NCBI GenBank assembly: GCA_003451785.1
Contig: DMJL01000238.1
Coordinates: 1,066-10,140, forward strand
Reading direction: 5' to 3'
DNA from: Bacteroidales bacterium
Lineage (GTDB): Bacteria > Bacteroidota > Bacteroidia > Bacteroidales > UBA7960
DNA length: 9,075 nucleotides
Part shown: piece by piece, positions 6,132 through 9,075 of the stretch
Layout of the letters: each line of letters opens with the position of its first letter
How positions within the stretch are numbered: the stretch's first letter is position 1
The notes under the pieces: generated by a model
The model's input: the letters and a program-made list of their open reading frames with translations, nothing else
Database searches by the model: none
Told to the model about the DNA's origin: nothing
Translations under genes and position numbers: made by a program

Positions 6132-8012
6132 ATGAAAACCATCATAGGTAATAGCAACAAGGTATTGTCAGTGGATCTTTCAACCGGCATTTTTGATGTC
6201 ATAGAGATTCCTGATGAATTGTATAAGTATTATCTGGGCAGTAAAGGATTAGGGCTTAAATTGCTTTTTGATCGAATGCGCCCTGGTATTGACCCATTCG
6301 ATGCAGAGAATTTGATTGCATTTATGCCAGGAGCCTTTATGGGCACCAATGCACCTTGTTCGGGGCGGTGGTCTGCTGTTACCAAATCGCCTCTAACGGG
6401 TATTATTCTCTCTACATCTTGCGGAGGACCGTTTGGCATGAGCCTCCGAACATCTGGTTGGGATGGGCTGTTGGTAAGCGGCAAAGCAGAGGAATTTTCA
6501 TATCTTTATATTGATTCGGCAGGTGCTATTATAAAAAATGCGGAATCGTTGAGAGGTAAATCCACCTTTGATGCGCATGATTATCTTGCGGAACAGGGAG
6601 GCGTTATCACCATAGGACCAGCCGGTGAAAATCTGGTTAGGTTCGCCAACGCATTATCCGGTCATCGTTTTTTAGGCAGAGGTGGGATAGGTGCTGTGAT
6701 GGGTTCAAAAAACCTAAAAGCAATAGTTGCAAAAGGGGGAGAGTTTAAAATAGAGCCTGCCGATAAACAATTATTTGAACAATCCAGAAAACTTGCAATC
6801 CGCCAGATAAATTCCAATAAAACAACGTCGGTATCTTATCGCAATTTTGGAACTAGGGCAAATGTTAAACCATGCAGCGAGGCCAATATTTTGCCTGTAA
6901 ACAACTTTTCTGATGGCTCGCATCCTTTGGCACACAACATTAGCGGCGAACACTATAAAGCCCAATTCAGCCCAAAATACCAAACCTGCAAGCCTTGTAA
7001 TATTCTTTGCGGTCAAAAGGGAAATTTTAACGGAACTACCATGACTATACCTGAGTATGAAACTGTAGGATTGCTGGGTTCGAATCTTGGTATTTTCGAC
7101 CCTGTAGCAGTTGCAAAATTGGGTAATTTTTGCGGCGAAATGGGAATGGATACAATCTCGGCTGGTGGTACACTTGGTTGGGCGATAGAAGCCACCCAAA
7201 AAGGATTAATACAATCGCAACTCGAATTCTCAAATCCCGAATCAATATTTGCGATGCTCAAAGATATTGCATTGGGCAATGGTTTGGGAAAGGATTTGGC
7301 AATGGGTTCACGACTTGCATCAAAGAAATATGGAGGCGAATCATTTGCCATACAAACAAAGGGAATGGAATTGCCTGCCTATGATCCGCGCGGCTCATTT
7401 GGGCAAGCACTATCGTATGCAGTTGCAAATAGAGGCGGGTGTCATCTAAATGGATACTTGATTGCTCAGGAAATATTCTTCAAGCTATTAAATCCCTTTA
7501 AAGCAAGAGGCAAAGCGGCCTATGTTGCATTCTTGCAAAACATCAAAGAAATTATAGATTCCTTACATACTTGCACCTTTACCCAATTTGCCTATTTGCT
7601 GGAGCCACCTCTTGTGAAATACACACCCAAAATAGTGTTGGCTTTCTTGATGCAATATTTACACCCATTGGCAATACAACTAATTGATTATAGCCTTTTT
7701 AATAAAATGTGGAGAGCCATAACAGGTATAAAAATTTCCAATATAGAGATGTTGCAGGCCGGTGAGCGTATTTATGTGTTAGAACGGTATATGAACACAA
7801 GGGAAGGAATATCAGCAAAAGACGATACTTTGCCCACTAAACTTCTCAAAGAGTTTAGAAGAACAGATTCGCGCAAAAAATGTATTCCCCTTGAATTGAT
7901 GGTAACAAAATTTTATACCTTGCGAGGATTTGACAAACAGGGAGTACCCACCCAAAAAACACTAAAAAGGCTCAAAATTGAAGATTCCTATATCAAAAAC
8001 ACAAATTTGTAG
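6132..8012 (+). CDS. tungsten-type aldehyde:ferredoxin oxidoreductase (AOR family)
   Basis: A 626-residue AOR-family enzyme, expected to oxidise aldehydes to carboxylic acids in the cytoplasm with ferredoxin as acceptor, using a tungsten (or molybdenum) bis-pterin cofactor and one [4Fe-4S] cluster. The N-terminal domain has GRWSAVTKSPLTG (78-90) and GRGGIGAVMGSKNLKAI (182-198), typical pterin-binding segments. The cluster ligands are C286, C289 and C293 (CKPCNILC) and C481 (DSLHTC). H438 in RGGCHLNG matches the conserved active-site region. The pterin motifs are altered: DxxGLD reads GEMGMD (335-340) and DxxGLC reads DSLHTC (476-481). After C481 the chain is about 34 residues longer than in Pyrococcus furiosus AOR, with an aliphatic segment at about 494-525. 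The frame is open from 6066, but the family start matches the ATG at 6132, one base after the SDR stop. Confidence 0.93.
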   Translation: MKTIIGNSNKVLSVDLSTGIFDVIEIPDELYKYYLGSKGLGLKLLFDRMRPGIDPFDAENLIAFMPGAFMGTNAPCSGRWSAVTKSPLTGIILSTSCGGPFGMSLRTSGWDGLLVSGKAEEFSYLYIDSAGAIIKNAESLRGKSTFDAHDYLAEQGGVITIGPAGENLVRFANALSGHRFLGRGGIGAVMGSKNLKAIVAKGGEFKIEPADKQLFEQSRKLAIRQINSNKTTSVSYRNFGTRANVKPCSEANILPVNNFSDGSHPLAHNISGEHYKAQFSPKYQTCKPCNILCGQKGNFNGTTMTIPEYETVGLLGSNLGIFDPVAVAKLGNFCGEMGMDTISAGGTLGWAIEATQKGLIQSQLEFSNPESIFAMLKDIALGNGLGKDLAMGSRLASKKYGGESFAIQTKGMELPAYDPRGSFGQALSYAVANRGGCHLNGYLIAQEIFFKLLNPFKARGKAAYVAFLQNIKEIIDSLHTCTFTQFAYLLEPPLVKYTPKIVLAFLMQYLHPLAIQLIDYSLFNKMWRAITGIKISNIEMLQAGERIYVLERYMNTREGISAKDDTLPTKLLKEFRRTDSRKKCIPLELMVTKFYTLRGFDKQGVPTQKTLKRLKIEDSYIKNTNL

Positions 8013-8031
8013 AGTTACGGCAAATGTGGGT

Positions 8032-9051
8032 TTATTGCATAAAAGTTGCATCGCCAAAAGAATAGAATCTAAATCGGCGATCTACTGCAAAGGTGTAGGC
8101 TTCACGAATTAAATCCACTCCTGCAAATGCCGATACCAAAACTAAATGCGACGATCTGGGCAAGTGCAAATTGGTTATAAAACGATCTATTATTTTGAAT
8201 TTATAACCCGGTGTAATAAACAGGTTGGTAGATGCACAAAATGGATGCAAAATCCCATCATTGGTGGCTGCCGATTCCAAAGTGCGAACCACATCGGTGC
8301 CGCACGCAAAAACATTGCAACCATTGCGTTTTGCATTATTCACAACATCGGCTACTTCCTGACTTACCTGAACGAACTCCACAGGCATGGTGTGTGCATC
8401 CAACGACTCTGCTTTTATGGGTCTGAAACTTCCAAGACCCATGTGCAAAGTGGTGAATACAATTTTTACACCTTTTTGGCTAATTGCTTCGAGCAGTTCT
8501 TGGGTGAAATGCAGTGCTGCTGTAGGTGCAGCTACCGAACCTTCCTTGCTTGCATACACGGTTTGGTAGCGCGATGCATCTGCCAAAGACTCTTTAATAT
8601 AGGGCGGCAGGGGCACTTTGCCCACTTCATCTAAAGCGGCTCTAACAGCATCTTTGCTGCCAAAATCCACAATCCGACCACCATCGGGCGTAGTTTCCAA
8701 GATTTTTAAAACTATCCCATTTGCAAGTTTCAACTCGGTGCCAATAGGAATTTTGTTTCCTGGTTTTACTAATGTTTCCCATTTCCCATTGCCACGATCC
8801 TTTAGCAAAAAAACTTCGGCCTTACCTCCACCAAAACGCTTGGCAGGCAAACGGGCAGCAATTACTTTGGTATTGTTAAGCACCAAAACATCGCCCGTTT
8901 GAAAATACCCGACTATATCGCTAAACCTTTTTTCTTCCACCAATCCACTATTGCGGTTTATGACCATCAAGCGAGATGCATCGCGTGGCTCAATGGGAGT
9001 TTGGGCTATCAACTCCTCGGGCAAATGGTATTCAAATTCTTTTGTAAGCAC
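8032..9051 (-). CDS. queA: S-adenosylmethionine:tRNA ribosyltransferase-isomerase
   Basis: A 339-residue enzyme that transfers and isomerises the ribose part of S-adenosylmethionine onto preQ1 in tRNA to make epoxyqueuosine, in the cytoplasm. Family motifs run along the whole length: LPEELIAQ (10-17), EPRDASRLMVINR (21-33), VLNNTKVIAARL (57-68), SVAAPTAALHFT (172-183), TLHMGLGSFRPI (201-212), TPGYKFKIIDRFITNLHLPRS (280-300) and the C-terminal SFGDATF. The length is normal for QueA, so the protein appears complete. The likely start is GTG at 9051, nine residues before LPEEL as is usual, but the frame has no stop up to the window edge, so a start just outside cannot be excluded. It converges with the AOR gene, 19 bp away, with no clear terminator between, and is a housekeeping gene unrelated to its neighbours. 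Confidence 0.96.
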   Translation of the reverse strand: MLTKEFEYHLPEELIAQTPIEPRDASRLMVINRNSGLVEEKRFSDIVGYFQTGDVLVLNNTKVIAARLPAKRFGGGKAEVFLLKDRGNGKWETLVKPGNKIPIGTELKLANGIVLKILETTPDGGRIVDFGSKDAVRAALDEVGKVPLPPYIKESLADASRYQTVYASKEGSVAAPTAALHFTQELLEAISQKGVKIVFTTLHMGLGSFRPIKAESLDAHTMPVEFVQVSQEVADVVNNAKRNGCNVFACGTDVVRTLESAATNDGILHPFCASTNLFITPGYKFKIIDRFITNLHLPRSSHLVLVSAFAGVDLIREAYTFAVDRRFRFYSFGDATFMQ

Positions 9052-9075
9052 TATTAATGATTTGTTTATGGTGAA

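Noticed and set aside
8001..8010. 10-bp perfect palindrome ACAAATTTGT at the end of the AOR gene.
   Set aside because: It has no loop and no T-run, lies inside coding sequence, and palindromes of this length are expected by chance in AT-rich DNA.
8146..8902. Plus-strand reading frames opposite queA.
   Set aside because: queA motifs are continuous over the entire minus-strand frame, so these frames are shadows.

Overview
The window is AT-rich and gene-dense. It reads as a chromosomal piece of a Bacteroidota bacterium, probably anaerobic or microaerobic. Three things suggest this: an exact Bacteroidota-type promoter (TTG, 19 bp, TAnnTTTG) upstream of the short-chain dehydrogenase (SDR) gene, start codons without clear Shine-Dalgarno sequences, and a Bacteroidota-like set of protein families. 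No mobile element, CRISPR array, rRNA or tRNA was seen.

Layout. (1) Bases 1-957 (+) hold the C-terminal part of a helical protein cut by the left edge, possibly of the SWIM zinc-finger family. (2) Bases 4766-1092 (-) hold five tightly packed same-strand genes, in transcription order: Rrf2 regulator, ferredoxin-like 4Fe-4S protein, small cupin, four-TM PepSY-type membrane protein, and a Cys-rich YgbA/nitrous-oxide-stimulated-promoter family protein. The family content suggests a nitrosative or redox stress operon controlled by its own first gene, but no hcp (hybrid cluster protein) gene is present. (3) Bases 4767-5320 are a 554-bp divergent intergenic region with a promoter at each end and an unusual number of inverted repeats, including two abutting hairpins followed by a T-run. 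(4) Bases 5321-8012 (+) hold a two-gene operon with a 1-nt gap: an SDR resembling lipid or retinol dehydrogenases, and a tungsten-type aldehyde:ferredoxin oxidoreductase (AOR). (5) Bases 9051-8032 (-) hold queA for queuosine tRNA modification, convergent with the AOR gene.

How the genes may work together (inference): the SDR could interconvert a hydrophobic alcohol and aldehyde, and the AOR could oxidise the aldehyde to the acid while reducing ferredoxin. The divergent Rrf2 operon would sense Fe-S or NO damage and express Fe-S, cupin and membrane redox proteins. The shared upstream region leaves open cross-regulation, because AOR depends on oxygen- and NO-sensitive metal centres. Functions are assigned by recognising family motifs; no search was run.
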